Assembly: GCA_030770545.1 (NCBI GenBank)
Contig: CM061107.1
Coordinates: 10,219,001-10,283,000 of the forward strand
Length of the DNA: 64,000 bases
From: Macropodus opercularis
Taxonomy: Eukaryota; Chordata; Actinopteri; Anabantiformes; Osphronemidae
Direction of reading: 5' to 3'
The position numbers and the translations under genes are program-made. The notes under the pieces were generated by a model. The model was not told the DNA's origin and did no database searches. It was given only the letters and a program-made list of their open reading frames with translations. Below, piece by piece: positions 49,361-59,675 of the stretch. Within the stretch, counting starts at the first letter, position 1, and every line of letters starts with the position of its first letter.

Positions 49361-50883
49361 CACTTTGTAAGGGGTTTGCAGGTCAGTTTAAATCTATTTA
49401 GGTTAGAGAGGCAACTTAAGCTGGTTGGACCTGGTGCAAAGCAAAAAAAAAAACCCTATGAAGACTATAAAGTGATGCTGAATACACACATGAGCCCTTT
49501 ATGCCTGACACCATGAGTTGTGGAGGATGGGCCCTGCTGAAGATCTGTCCTTTTGCTCGTGGAGTTCAGAATTGATTTCTCCAAATGTGGAAATACAGCT
49601 GAAGAAACCGCTTGCATAGCACCACATAGACATTCAATTAGAAACCATCACCAAAATGGCGACGCATGGTGTTTACTCACAGAACAAGTTTCCTGTGTGC
49701 CCCCTATGTTCACGGGAGGATTGCGTCGATCTGTCAACATCCTGGATTATTGATTACGTGGGAAGATGGGAAACATCTCTGGTGCGGCCCCTGGCTCGTT
49801 ACAAAACAGTTGTATAAATGAATGTCAACTGCAGGGTCCGCTGTAAAATTCAGTGTAATTGTGAGATGCATTGACGTCTTTTAACAATAACCGTCATTTG
49901 TGCCACTGGGCTGCGTTTCAGCATCATGTTCAGATGTGGCTACTGCCCTCAGCTTCACGTTTGGTTCGAGCCGGTGGTTTTGTGTCTGCATTTCACAGCA
50001 AGCAGGGGAAATGTGTCAATTAGTCAGAAAAGACGAGCAGGAACAGAGAGAAAGAAACGTCGAGCAGGTGCGAGTCCTGCAGAATTGACACAAAGCTGCA
50101 TGAACACTGGGGAGAGGTAGCGATTAAGGTGTGGGTGGGTGAGAAGTCATTGCGTCATTATTTTTTTGATTCCATATGTAAGAGACCACCAGTTCTCTGG
50201 TAACTTACAGTATGTATCTATACGTCCAACATTTGTATGGAGAAGTCTGTCAGATTTCAGTATTTATATAGAAAAAATATGCACGAGCCATAATTCTTGT
50301 CTGAATTAATCTAGTACCAACAGTAGCAGCAACGTAATGATAATGTGCCACAGCTTGGTCTAAGGACGTCTCACGCAAAGCTTTTACAGGTAAGTTTCTC
50401 TTAGACAGTTTCTTTGCAATTAGATTTTAGATTTGAACATTTGATGGCTAATAGCTTTAACAATATTTATCTTTAAAAGCTCCTTAAAAATCATCAAAAC
50501 ATAAGAATGTTAGGTTGTCAAGTAAATGAACCAGCTCAGCTTGAGTCACATGTGCACTTGTAAACATAAGATGCTGTACATGCGAAGCTGCACGTTATTA
50601 GGTTTTGGTATCGTCAGGTTGTTCAAACATCCGTTTCGTTAACAGAGGATTTTCACAACGACCTGGGGACATACTCTGTATCAGCTTGCATCCATATCCT
50701 GCTGCCTCTTAGTCATCAAGCTTGTTTGTCCACATCGACTTCTTCAGTAGACCTTGTTTAGCGTGTTGCCGCGGTGTCACACTGACACTGTGCCGGTGTG
50801 TCGGTCAGATCAGAGGCCATCAATCGTCGCAATCAGGCGACATGGAGGAAGCAGACGGGGGCTGTCCTGAGAGGTTCCTGCTA

Positions 50884-50911
50884 ACACACACACACACACA
50901 CACACACACAC
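50884..50911. repeat. (CA)14 microsatellite
   Basis: A perfect CA run downstream of sstr2. Confidence 0.9.
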
Positions 50912-52030
50912 TCCCCAGGCACCTTCCCTTCCTCTTGTTCAGTGTGTTTCCTCCTCTCTCTCTCTCTAACGTTTGCGTTCACTGCCGGTGGCGAATAAGA
51001 GGAGCCGATGGCCGATTTTACACCCACCCAAACCAAGCTGAGCTGAAAACACGCCATCACTCCTGCTAATGTAATTAACGGACCATAATGTTTAATAGAT
51101 GAGGCTGTTGGTGCCAAATCCAGTGTAAATGTAGCGCGGGGCAGCTGAAGCACCAAGACTGTGTCTGTAGTAGTTGCTTTCTTTGTGGTTTCGTTAAAAA
51201 TAACAACTAAACATTGCTCAGAAATGGGGCTTGGGTGTTTGTTCGCTGGTTTCCAGTCCAACACTAAGGACTAAAGGGCATGTATCCAGATTATTATTAT
51301 TTTTTTTGCCACTGTATAGTGTACAGCTGAGAGGCAAGAAGCAGGGGAACGAGGACACCTCGGTCTTCTTGCGCTCCTCCTCTTTAACTTCATTTGTGAA
51401 GGGCTAGAACGTGCACCCCCCCGAGGATGCACCATTCAATATGAACTCTGTGTATTCGTGGCGTCCTACTGCTCGTGCCACACGCGCCGGACGACGTTTT
51501 GTTTTAGTCACGTTAGGTCTCCTCGCGTCCGGGCAAACAACGAGTACCAACGCGGGATTTGTGATACTACGGTCGGCAGCAGCTGTGACTTTTCTTGTCA
51601 GTTAAACGTCACATAAGTTTGAGGCGAGCTCATTTATAAGACACATGCTTGTTGTTGTCATTTACTTTTATCAATGTGCCTTGAAACTGAAAATAAAACC
51701 ACGTTAGTTTATCAGTGTACAGCTGAACAATATCTAAACCTGATTCTCCCAAACAACCAAAGGCCTTTGTACAGTACAGACTGATTGGCAATCAAAACAA
51801 AGACTCGCTACAGTATGTGCCATTTTTACTCCACTTACTCTTCAGCTTATGTTTGTGTGATAATAATCAATAACAATGTCTAAAGCAGATGTTTATTTGT
51901 GACTCTTTGTTGCATAGGCTATGATGTGATCACTGATTGTACTGGACCGGTCAGTGTCCTCGTCTCTACCATTAAAATGCCGCCATGGTCAAACCTGTGT
52001 GTTTGTGTGTCGCTGGGTGCACATGTGCAG

Positions 52031-52035
<5 letters not shown>

Positions 52036-52077
<42 letters not shown>

Positions 52078-52080
52078 TGC
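52036..52080. repeat. GT microsatellite
   Basis: A GT run of about 35 bp followed by one interrupted unit, ATGTGTGTGC. Confidence 0.9.
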
Positions 52081-54333
52081 GTTTAACATGTGTCGACTGA
52101 CTTGGCTCAATGTGGTTCCAGCGAGCATTCTCCCTTCAGCGGAATCCATTTCTGATGCGCGCTGCTCCCTGGGTACGTTGCACTGCAGCACATAAAAGTA
52201 AATATTCTATTCAGGCGATGCCCAAACCAGGATTCACTCAACACCAAGGGGTTGTCAAGCACAGCCATGTTAAATCTATTGTTACTACAATATTGGTGGA
52301 TGACTACATGTCAGAATTTATCGTAGTTATAGCTCATTCATAAGCAAATAATGAGTGTAGTATATTAAACCCCAAAAGCTCTAACTGTTCAAAAAGACAA
52401 GCAAGTCAGCCTCCTAGTGGTAGTAGTGATCATAAAATATGATCAAATGCAGCATATTCTTGGCATTCGATTCCAAAAATTGTGCTTAGACGTCCAGACG
52501 TCGTACGACCAATAATCGCAGGAACATTCCCTCATTTCACCTCTGTGTGTTTCTCCAGCCGGACTCGCCTCCGCGTGACTCACGGCTCGTAAGGCTGCGG
52601 GTCCACTTCCACTGCGACAACGAGCCATTCCCTCCTCTAATGAATGTCGAGCTTGGGGCGTTTTGTTGTGGCGAGCGGAAAGCGAACTCGCCCAAGCACC
52701 GTGTTTAGGAGTCTAGGACACCTAAACACTTTTGAAAATATGCAGAAGCAGAGTGAAAGGAAGTAGGCCACACTACATTCAGCACGTGAAAAACTGGGCC
52801 ATGTCGATTCTATTTGGTTGGACTCTATCTAGCACTTAAAGCTGCACAAGATAAAGAACTTGTAAATGTGTACATAATGAGACTAAATGTGGTTACGGTA
52901 AAAACAAGCATTAGTTAGCGAAGACAACCTCGTGAAGAAGGAACCTGTCGACCAGCTGATCGCTACAGCAGAGCAGGCCTCAGATGTTTTTCCATCTCAC
53001 CGCCTCCACCTGCACTGATTGAATACAGTCTGGGTTTTCCACGTTTCTATAATGAACCAAGTTCTCCTCGACACAGCAGAAGTAAAAACAACACTTTTGT
53101 AGAGATTTTGAGGCTTGTCAATAATCTTTCCATCTCATAGTAAAGCCGCTTTCATCCCCTTCAGACTCCTCGCACGTGGCTCGTAGGGGCCTCCGACGGC
53201 CTTTATCCCCCTCCCCGCCTCCCTGACAGAATTGTTTCTGCCTCCTCCGGCGCTTAGACAAAAAAAAAAATTAGCAGCTGTTAACCTGGTGTTTCTACGA
53301 GGGCGTTTGGCGGTGAAACGGTACGCGTAAGCGTCTCTAAACCCATCAGCGCAGACATTAGGCTGGGAATGAGCGGCGGTCGTCTCCATTCGCTGCGGGC
53401 TGCCTCCATCTGCTGGTCTAACTCTGACAGCAGAACGAAGCCACATCAAGACAAAGACCAGCTTTTTATTTAACAAACCCACCGACCTACATGTAACTGA
53501 CCCTTTTGTTTTTTTTAAGCATATGCATCACATTTACCGTAAGGATGAGGCGCAACATGCAAACGCTCCTAAAAATGCAGGTCTTTAATGTGACTCAGTC
53601 AATTTTGCATAAACTACCAAATGCCAGATTTAGTCATGATTTGGTCATTTTTCCTTCTTCTGTTTTTTTTTTTATGCACATGTGAACTGGCTTCCTTTTT
53701 CAGAATTTGACTAGCCACCTGCAGTGTGTCTATTCTGGGCGTTCAGGTTTCTGAAGGACCTTGTTTGTTTAGCCGCGTGATCCAGACAATACAGTCACCT
53801 TTTCACCTTGTTTGACCTCTTCTGATCCAGGTTAAGAAGATATTTAACATATTCACGTGTGGAAATTAATACCCGGGAAACACGTTCCCTTGAGCTTTTC
53901 AGAAACTTTGCCTTTGGACCCCTGATGAGGAAACGCTCGATTTATCTCGCCTTCCTTTTTGTGTTACACTAAATTGTGCTGAGATCAGTTCGTTACAGCT
54001 AAATTCAATGAGCTACAGTAGATGTCCCACATGTTTTAATCTGTATTTAACTCTACCATGTGACTCGACACTGACTGGCCACTTCCATTCAGCTGCAACA
54101 GGTGTGGTGTCATATCAGACCATGTCTTGCTTTCTAAATGCATGGTTAGTAACACTCATTGTTCTCAACTAAATCAGCGACATGTAAAACAAAACTAACA
54201 CCTTTTAATGACTTTTCACTGCATCGTTTCCGGCGGCTTCCGACAGCTGCACACCCAAATGCTGAAAAGCTCAACCTGAAACCTAAACGTTTACTTGGAC
54301 GAGACTCTGAGGAAACTGCTGGACAATAACGCC

Positions 54334-54477
54334 AGACGCGTTTCAGCGCGTCTTTAAAAGTAATTCGGCCTTTTCACTCTGAACGCGAACATGCCCAGAG
54401 AGATCCTGAGCAGCTCCGCACCTTGTGTGTGATTCTTCACTGAGCACAAGGTGCGATACATCAGTTTCAAACTGATG
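54334..54477. repeat. Cluster of three perfect stem-loops
   Basis: AGACGCG (54334-54340) pairs with CGCGTCT (54347-54353). CGCACCTTGTG (54417-54427) pairs with CACAAGGTGCG (54445-54455). CATCAGTTT (54459-54467) pairs with AAACTGATG (54469-54477). Three perfect hairpins within 144 bp is more than expected by chance. They may be a structured non-coding RNA or remains of a mobile element. I recognise no RNA family. Confidence 0.45.
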
Positions 54478-54599
54478 TTGAGAAAGCGCACTTAGTCACA
54501 TCTTCTAAATTCACTACTGCTCGTCACCCTCGGTTATGCATTGATGCCCAGCAGCGTTGAGTCACGGTGGTGACTCCAGTTCATCCGTTGGATTTAGAC

Positions 54600-54618
54600 T
54601 TTTTTTTTTTTTTTTTTT
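54600..54618. repeat. T19 homopolymer
   Basis: A T run followed shortly by a TA-rich stretch. Confidence 0.85.
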
Positions 54619-54696
54619 ACATGTTGCATATATAAAATATATATATATATGCATTTCACCAAACACACAAGAAGCCATAGTAACTCACTTGCTACC

Positions 54697-54766
54697 ACTG
54701 GAGTCCATCCTGGCTGCCAATCGGGGCTAGAGGCCGGGTTCACTCTGGAAGGGTCACCCGTCTATA
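54697..54766 (+). repeat. Fragment of a fish interspersed repeat (probable SINE/LINE tail)
   Basis: The text GAGGCCGGGTTCACTCTGG followed by AGGGTCACCCGTCTAT resembles the common vertebrate repeat core GAGGCGGGGTACACCCTGGA CAGGTCGCCAGTCTAT, with substitutions. It is short and diverged. Family assignment rests on memory only. Confidence 0.4.
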
Positions 54767-55576
54767 CCAGAAAAAAATATCTTATAAGGCCAATTCCAAA
54801 CACTCTTAAATTAGGCATCAACCAGATGATGAGAAGTTTGGCCGCCAGCTTACAGTCACAGAGTCTGCTAGAGGTGTAGAGAGAGTTCTCTAGACTTTAC
54901 AACTGTGCTTTTGTCCACTTCTGTCAAGTCCAAGACGCCTCAAAAAATCTGAGCAAGCAGGATACGTCTCAGCAGAATTTGGTATATTTTCATACTGCGG
55001 AGAAGAAATGATTGATTAAAATTGTTTGATTTGCATTGTTTTTGCGCATGAATTAGTTTGGCTTGTTGAACAAAACATGCATTTTTAAAATTCATAATAA
55101 ATTTACAAAGCAAAAAAAAAAAAAGGCTGACTTTCTGCAGATCCCTTCTCATACGGTGTTTGTAAACTGTCACAGGAAAACAGAGCTTTTCTAAAATATA
55201 AGTTGGAAAGTCTAAAGGTTTATTACAGTAGTTGCTTCTGCTATTGTGATAATCTAAAAGATGGTTTATTGCTTATGTTTGAAGTTATGTAGGCCCGGAT
55301 CTACAGTAACTATGTGCATTTATTTTACTTAGTTTGGGGGGGGGGGTGCTCCTTGTACAGTGGGGAAGTCCCACAGCAGACAGTGAGTTCATACTCAAAT
55401 GAGCTTCCATGTTGAAATACAGGCTCGGCTCATTCGCATCTTCAAACCAAGGATCCTCCCGCTGCTGCTGGTTCCTCTCGCCAGGTGAGTTCCTCTCTCC
55501 GAACAGCATTTTCCAAGCCTACGAGGTACAAACTGCCAAGTCAATGTCACATTTTCATAATCTGGGATCAGTATTT

Positions 55577-55650
55577 GTGGTCCACCTGGGGCTCGAACCC
55601 ACGACTTCAGCCTACTTTTCGCTTTCTGAACAGCGTGCTAGTAACAAATG
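55577..55650 (-). repeat. tRNA-like fragment (tRNA-derived SINE head or tRNA pseudogene)
   Basis: The minus strand contains TAGCACGCTGTTCAG, an A-box-like segment, and 30 bases on GTGGGTTCGAGCCCCA, which fits the B box and T-arm of a tRNA. The acceptor stem does not fold well, so it is not a working tRNA gene. An AATAAA-rich end about 250 bp further along the minus strand could be the SINE tail. Confidence 0.4.
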
Positions 55651-55759
55651 CCAGAACTCAAGTCGCCTCTTGAATTTCACCCTTCGGTTTGCTCCAAAAA
55701 GGTTTAAGCGACAAAAACATCTAAATTAAGGACAACGCTGACTGTGAGTAGTTTGGATT

Positions 55760-55864
55760 AGTAAACATGATTTAACATTTGGCGTACTAGCATGTTTACT
55801 ATGATCAGGATGTGATACCTACTCACGTACAGCTTGTACATGAGTAGGTATCACATCCTGATCA
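55760..55864. repeat. Nested inverted repeats; long hairpin upstream of tnfrsf13b
   Basis: The 24 bp at 55802-55825 (starting TGATCAGGATGTG) are the exact reverse complement of 55841-55864. GTAC/GTAC pairing inside the spacer extends the stem after one mismatch, leaving a 5-base loop. Just upstream AGTAAACATG (55760-55769) and CATGTTTACT (55791-55800) form a second inverted repeat. The structure ends 30 bp before a TATA box. It could be a small foldback element, a regulatory cruciform or a hairpin RNA. Confidence 0.8.
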
Positions 55865-55893
55865 TCAGGGTGTGACAAATATACTCAAGAAGA

Positions 55894-55900
55894 TATAAAG
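55894..55900 (+). promoter_or_regulatory. tnfrsf13b: TATA box, probable tnfrsf13b promoter
   Basis: TATAAAG lies about 330 bp upstream of the tnfrsf13b start codon, in the right orientation. A short 5' UTR exon would start near 55925 and splice to the acceptor at 56207. The exon 1 donor is not certain; a GTGAAA near 56002 is one option. Confidence 0.45.
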
Positions 55901-56227
55901 CTGTATGTGGAGGCAGTGGAGGGTGGAGGAAGTTTTTCACAGTCCGCTGGCTCAGTACTCGCCAGAGCGAAGAAGACAGCGAAGACGTGAATTATTAAAG
56001 GGTGAAAATGACAGCGGGGACGGGACGTTGTCCTTTAGCTGCGTGCACAACAGAGCACAACAAACCTCCCGACCAAGACGCCAAAGGAGCTGGGGCCACG
56101 TTTAAAGCGAAGGCAGAGAGTTTCAATAAAAATCAGCCAGTTATACACAATACACAGAGTATTACTGCTTCCTACGCTTATCGTTTTATGTTATGTGTGT
56201 GTTTCAGTGTGAAGCTCATCAGGGCTG

Positions 56228-56342
56228 ATGGCTGGAAAGTGCCAAGAGAGCCAATACTGGGATGGTTTGCTCAAAAAATGCCTGCCGTGTAAATTGGCAT
56301 GCTGGCAAACACACGTCAACAGCAGATGCATCAGTTACTGTG
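56228..56342 (+). CDS. tnfrsf13b: tnfrsf13b coding exon 1 (CRD1)
   Basis: Acceptor gtttcag precedes 56208, and the first 20 bp of the exon are UTR with an in-frame TGA. It codes for 38 residues with six cysteines ending in SYC, with donor TGTG|gtcagt. Confidence 0.88.
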
Positions 56343-57450
56343 GTCAGTATACGCTCACGGGTCTGCTGATCCTAACCTACAGCAAATCTTAGTCTGATTA
56401 ATACGGTTTAAATAAAGTAGATGGATATAGGCCGTTTTAAAGTAACGTGTCGTTTGTCCTCTGCTTCTTCTCCTGACTGCCTCTCTCATGTGCTCCGGCA
56501 TTAGAGTCTTCACATTGCAAGACGTTGCCCGGACACTACTATGATCTGCTGCTGAAGAAATGCATGAAGTGTGCTGACATTTGTGGCAGACATCCAGCTG
56601 AATGCTCCCAGCACTGCCACAGTGAGTACAGGCCCCTCTGGCAATTTATAAGGGTTTCATTTAGTTATTATCATTCGTGTAATTATTTATTAGATCACCA
56701 GTGCAAGTAATTGTTCATGTCAAGGAAATCTAAGCTTTCATTCCATCATGAATGATCATAATTAAGCCCAATCGAAAGCGTAACCAACTCATATTCTTCT
56801 CATTGCTGCCCAGCTTCGACAGCCCAGATGACCACTGAAATGTTGAAGGCGACGGGCATGCAGACTTCCAGAGAGCTCTCAGTGATGACGGGACTAGACT
56901 ACTCCAATATCTTGATCTACTCCCTGCTGGCCCTGTGCATGGTGCTAGTGGTTTCTAGCTTGTGCATAGCCTTGGCAGTCTTTCCAAGAAGAGCCAAGAA
57001 GACGGCGTCTGACCCTGAACCCAAGAAGGCGAACCCCAAGCGGGAGGCTGGCCCACCGCGTGGTCAGAAGAGCTTCAATGGTTCGTATACGGTCAACACC
57101 GTAAAAGCAGCCGTGCTTCTCTTAAAGTCAAATGACACCACCCAGAATCTGTGCCATTGTGTTCACCCCCCCCCCCCCCCCCTCTGTCTACAGCTTTGGT
57201 AAACTCAAGCCATCCCAATGACCGTGAGCCGTCCGAGGAGCCTAACCCCACAGAGACGTGCGTGTGTGTGCACTGCTTCCCGGATCTGAAAGCACTAGGG
57301 CAGTGCACCGACGGGCCACTGAGAGCGCCTTTCACTTTCTACCAACAAGCCAACCACAAAGCCCAGACTCAAAAGGGAGGTCCCGTCTGGACGGAGGACA
57401 GCCTGTACTCCTCCGGAATAGAGGTCCACGAGGAAGCAGCGGTGGGATGA
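56228..57450 (+). CDS. tnfrsf13b: TNF receptor superfamily member 13B (TACI)
   Basis: B-cell receptor for the TNF-family ligands BAFF and APRIL, a type III membrane protein without signal peptide. Coding exons are 56228-56342, 56505-56621, 56814-57080 and 57194-57450; all phases agree and give 251 residues (human 293). Two cysteine-rich domains are present: one with CQESQYWDGLLKKCLPCKLAC (residues 5-25) and one with GHYYDLLLKKCMKCADICG (from about residue 48). These correspond to human CPEEQYWDPLLGTCMSC and GKFYDHLLRDCISCASICG. A hydrophobic span (about 110-134) is followed by basic PRRAKK. The cytoplasmic tail keeps PTETCVCVHCFP, like human PVETCSFCFP. An in-frame TGA 16 bp upstream in the first exon fixes the ATG. 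It converges on usp22, as both genes lie at 17p11.2 in human. Confidence 0.92.
56505..56621 (+). CDS. tnfrsf13b: tnfrsf13b coding exon 2 (CRD2)
   Basis: Acceptor ggcattag and donor CACA|gtgagt. It encodes SSHCKTLPGHYYDLL through CSQHCH, the higher-affinity ligand-binding module in human TACI. Confidence 0.92.
56814..57080 (+). CDS. tnfrsf13b: tnfrsf13b coding exon 3 (stalk, membrane span)
   Basis: Acceptor gctgcccag and donor AATG|gttcgt. It covers the stalk, the transmembrane helix around YSLLALCMVLVVSSLCIAL and a Lys/Pro-rich juxtamembrane tail. Confidence 0.88.
57166..57182. repeat. tnfrsf13b: C17 homopolymer used as pyrimidine tract
   Basis: It sits inside the 113-bp last intron of tnfrsf13b, 11 bp before the acceptor. 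Confidence 0.9.
57194..57450 (+). CDS. tnfrsf13b: tnfrsf13b coding exon 4 (cytoplasmic tail)
   Basis: The acceptor is a C17 run plus ctctgtctacag. It codes for the cytoplasmic tail from ALVNSSHPND with the TCVCVHCFPDL motif to the TGA after EEAAVG. Confidence 0.88.
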
Positions 57451-57971
57451 AAATGCATTTGCTTTCTGTCAAATCTAACATCTTACAAGAAAACTGAAAC
57501 ACGTAAGGCAAAAACCATTCATACTGTAGATGTTCTGTTATTTCCTTAGTTGTAAGGAGGGACAGACTTCCAGAGTCAAACGATAGCTCGTGATCACTCA
57601 CACTAGAACTTTCAAAAGTTAAAATCTAAAAAAAAAACTAAAACTAAAGAAAAAAAGACAGATGCGAAGACCAACTCATACCGAGTCTGATAATACAGTA
57701 AAAGAATCAGAGTGAAAAATGAAGTGACTCATCAGAGCTTTTGAAAATGTCCCTGACAAGAATATTGAGGGACTTATCAAAACAATGAGCAAAACTATGA
57801 CTGTTCTCTGCTACGTCGATAGTGACTGTATGTGACGTGTTAATTAAACAACAAACACAGATTTAAATGAGGGTCCGGTGCTGATCAGTTACGACATGAA
57901 AAGCAGGCGGTGGTTTTAACGTCGTTGGCTCGAGTGGTGGTGTATAAATACTGCTTGTACGTGTAGAAGGC

Positions 57972-57977
57972 AATAAA
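57972..57977 (+). terminator. tnfrsf13b: Poly(A) signal AATAAA (tnfrsf13b)
   Basis: AATAAA about 520 bp after the tnfrsf13b stop. Cleavage is expected near 57990-58005, where the usp22 transcript also ends. Confidence 0.65.
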
Positions 57978-58014
57978 AAAGCAACCCAAAGAAGGTTACA
58001 GATATAGATTTGTC

Positions 58015-58020
58015 TTTATT
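58015..58020 (-). terminator. usp22: Poly(A) signal AATAAA (usp22)
   Basis: TTTATT on the plus strand is AATAAA for usp22, about 1.6 kb after its stop. This is a plausible 3' UTR length for this gene. Cleavage is expected near 57985-58005. Confidence 0.6.
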
Positions 58021-59632
58021 TGAGTGTTTTGATCACTGTGTCCAGTTGTTGCAGCAGTTGTATGAGGGGAATGACTGATGGGGTCGAGATGAGTTTCTTC
58101 TCATTACGACCCCAAGGCCCGATCCAGCAATATAGAAGAACAAATAAACTGAGGCTGAACTGTAAATAAACTGTACATATATACTTTTTACATACAATAT
58201 CACCATGTGAAAAAAAAAAAAAAGGACTCCTATCAAAATGTGATACTCAGCTCAGACAGCATGCTGAATGGAAGTACTGATTCAGTACACGGACATAAGG
58301 TACATACGCACGCGCACGTGCATACAAACTGAAACGCATACACGCTTGTTATCTCTTTACGCGGGCAACACGTTTTATACAGACACACATACGAGCACCC
58401 CCCCCCCCTCCCTCCTCCCTCCTCCCCTCCCATCTCAAGGTCACACACACTGAAAGAAAGCAACATGCTGCCGACGGTCAACACCACAGGACTGAGCTTC
58501 TGACTTCTTATATACGCTTTTCATCGAGAAGAACATCCTTCTTTTTTTTGCCATTTACCTGAAACAGCACAACCACAACAACATATCTTGACATAAAACG
58601 TTTGCTTCTGAAACGCCCCCCCCCCACAAACAAAACCGCTACTACAGCAGTTGTCTGCAAAGTATTTATACTATTTTGCATTTGTGTACAAATTACACGA
58701 CTGATGGGGAAGTGAGACACAGACGGATCATGTAACACAAAAACCAACGGTGTCGTTACGTTATTATAAAAATATAATATTCATGTACTGTGTAATCTAT
58801 AGCCACCCCTGACTGCAAAAAGCACAGAAGGCAAAAAGAAAAGATTCCTCACATACAAACTCAAGAGTAATTTGTGGAATAACTAGAGCCTCAATACAAC
58901 GTTCATAATACCATTGAGCCCCCCCCCCCCCCCCCCCCTCTTTTTTTTGCATTCAGAACAGAATTATGAGAATACTTGCAATATTTGGTCATTTGGAAGA
59001 AAGTGGGCGCTGTGGACTAGTGTGCTTGTGTCTAGAAAGATGACGGTTTAAATATTTTTAGGTTAAGAGGGAAATACAACAAAAACAAAACAAAACAAAC
59101 GGTTGTGCCTCTGCTTTTTAAGTGCCCACGGTCATATAGGTTTATGCATCTGTGCAAGCGTGGAGCAGATGTTGGTGAACAGCATTTGTGATCAAGTAAA
59201 CGTTCCCGAGACAAAATTCAAACAAATTCTGTTCTTCTGTCTGCGTCTAAGCAGGAAGAAAGGGACACAACACTATTTGGGTACAGACAGATTTTGCAGT
59301 AATGTCTCTCTTAGGACACCTATCACAGTTGTTTCGTCTTCATCTCCTAAATTCCAGTGCAAAATCTACTCCAGCAGGACCCAAACAACTCACCCTTCCA
59401 ATTTCCTGCATTTTGTTTGGCTCTTGAACGTTTCCTCTGAAACCCGCGAGAGACGGATCGTTCTTCACACCGTCGGTCACACAGAGGGACTTCGTAAGTA
59501 CGTAGCACTGTGGCATAAGGAAGCCAAGTCACTCTGCTTCCTTCCCTCTCTGTCACTTTGTTACCTGTTCCCGTGCAACTAACTATTGCGTCGTCCCTCA
59601 TCTCCTCCTGCGGGCGGTACTGAAGGAGTCAG
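58021..59632 (-). other. usp22: usp22 3' UTR (predicted)
   Basis: Sequence between the usp22 stop codon and its presumed poly(A) signal. It carries three C runs on the plus strand (58398-58408, 58616-58625, 58919-58938), which are G runs in the mRNA, plus A/T homopolymers. Plus-strand open frames here have no coding character. Confidence 0.55.
58919..58938. repeat. usp22: C20 homopolymer (G20 in usp22 mRNA)
   Basis: Twenty C followed by TC and eight T on the plus strand. Confidence 0.9.
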
Positions 59633-59675
59633 CTATTCGTACTCCAGGAACTGTTTGTGGTAAAACAAAAGGTAC
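59633..59675 (-). CDS. usp22: usp22 terminal exon
   Basis: Acceptor cctccctag. A 43-bp coding segment gives YLLFYHKQFLEYE then TAG. It is short and was found by conservation of the USP22 C-terminus. Confidence 0.95.

Larger units (their letters stand above)
49400..55800. other. Gene-poor interval between sstr2 and tnfrsf13b
   Basis: I find no convincing coding exon in these 6.4 kb. It holds CA/GT microsatellites at 50.9 and 52.0 kb, stem-loops at 54.33-54.48 kb, a T19 run at 54.6 kb, and two short interspersed-repeat-like fragments near 54.7 and 55.6 kb. Confidence 0.55.

Noticed and set aside
53135..53482. 115-residue minus-strand open frame at 53.3 kb
   Set aside because: Low-complexity basic composition with an A-run in the middle, and no splice signals or recognisable motif.
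55577..55650. A functional tRNA gene on the minus strand
   Set aside because: The B box is good, but the acceptor stem and anticodon arm do not fold and the T-stem has a mismatch; better explained as a SINE head or pseudogene.
59103..59582. 159-residue plus-strand open frame downstream of tnfrsf13b
   Set aside because: It lies antisense to the usp22 3' UTR, has no domain resemblance, no codon bias and no splice context.
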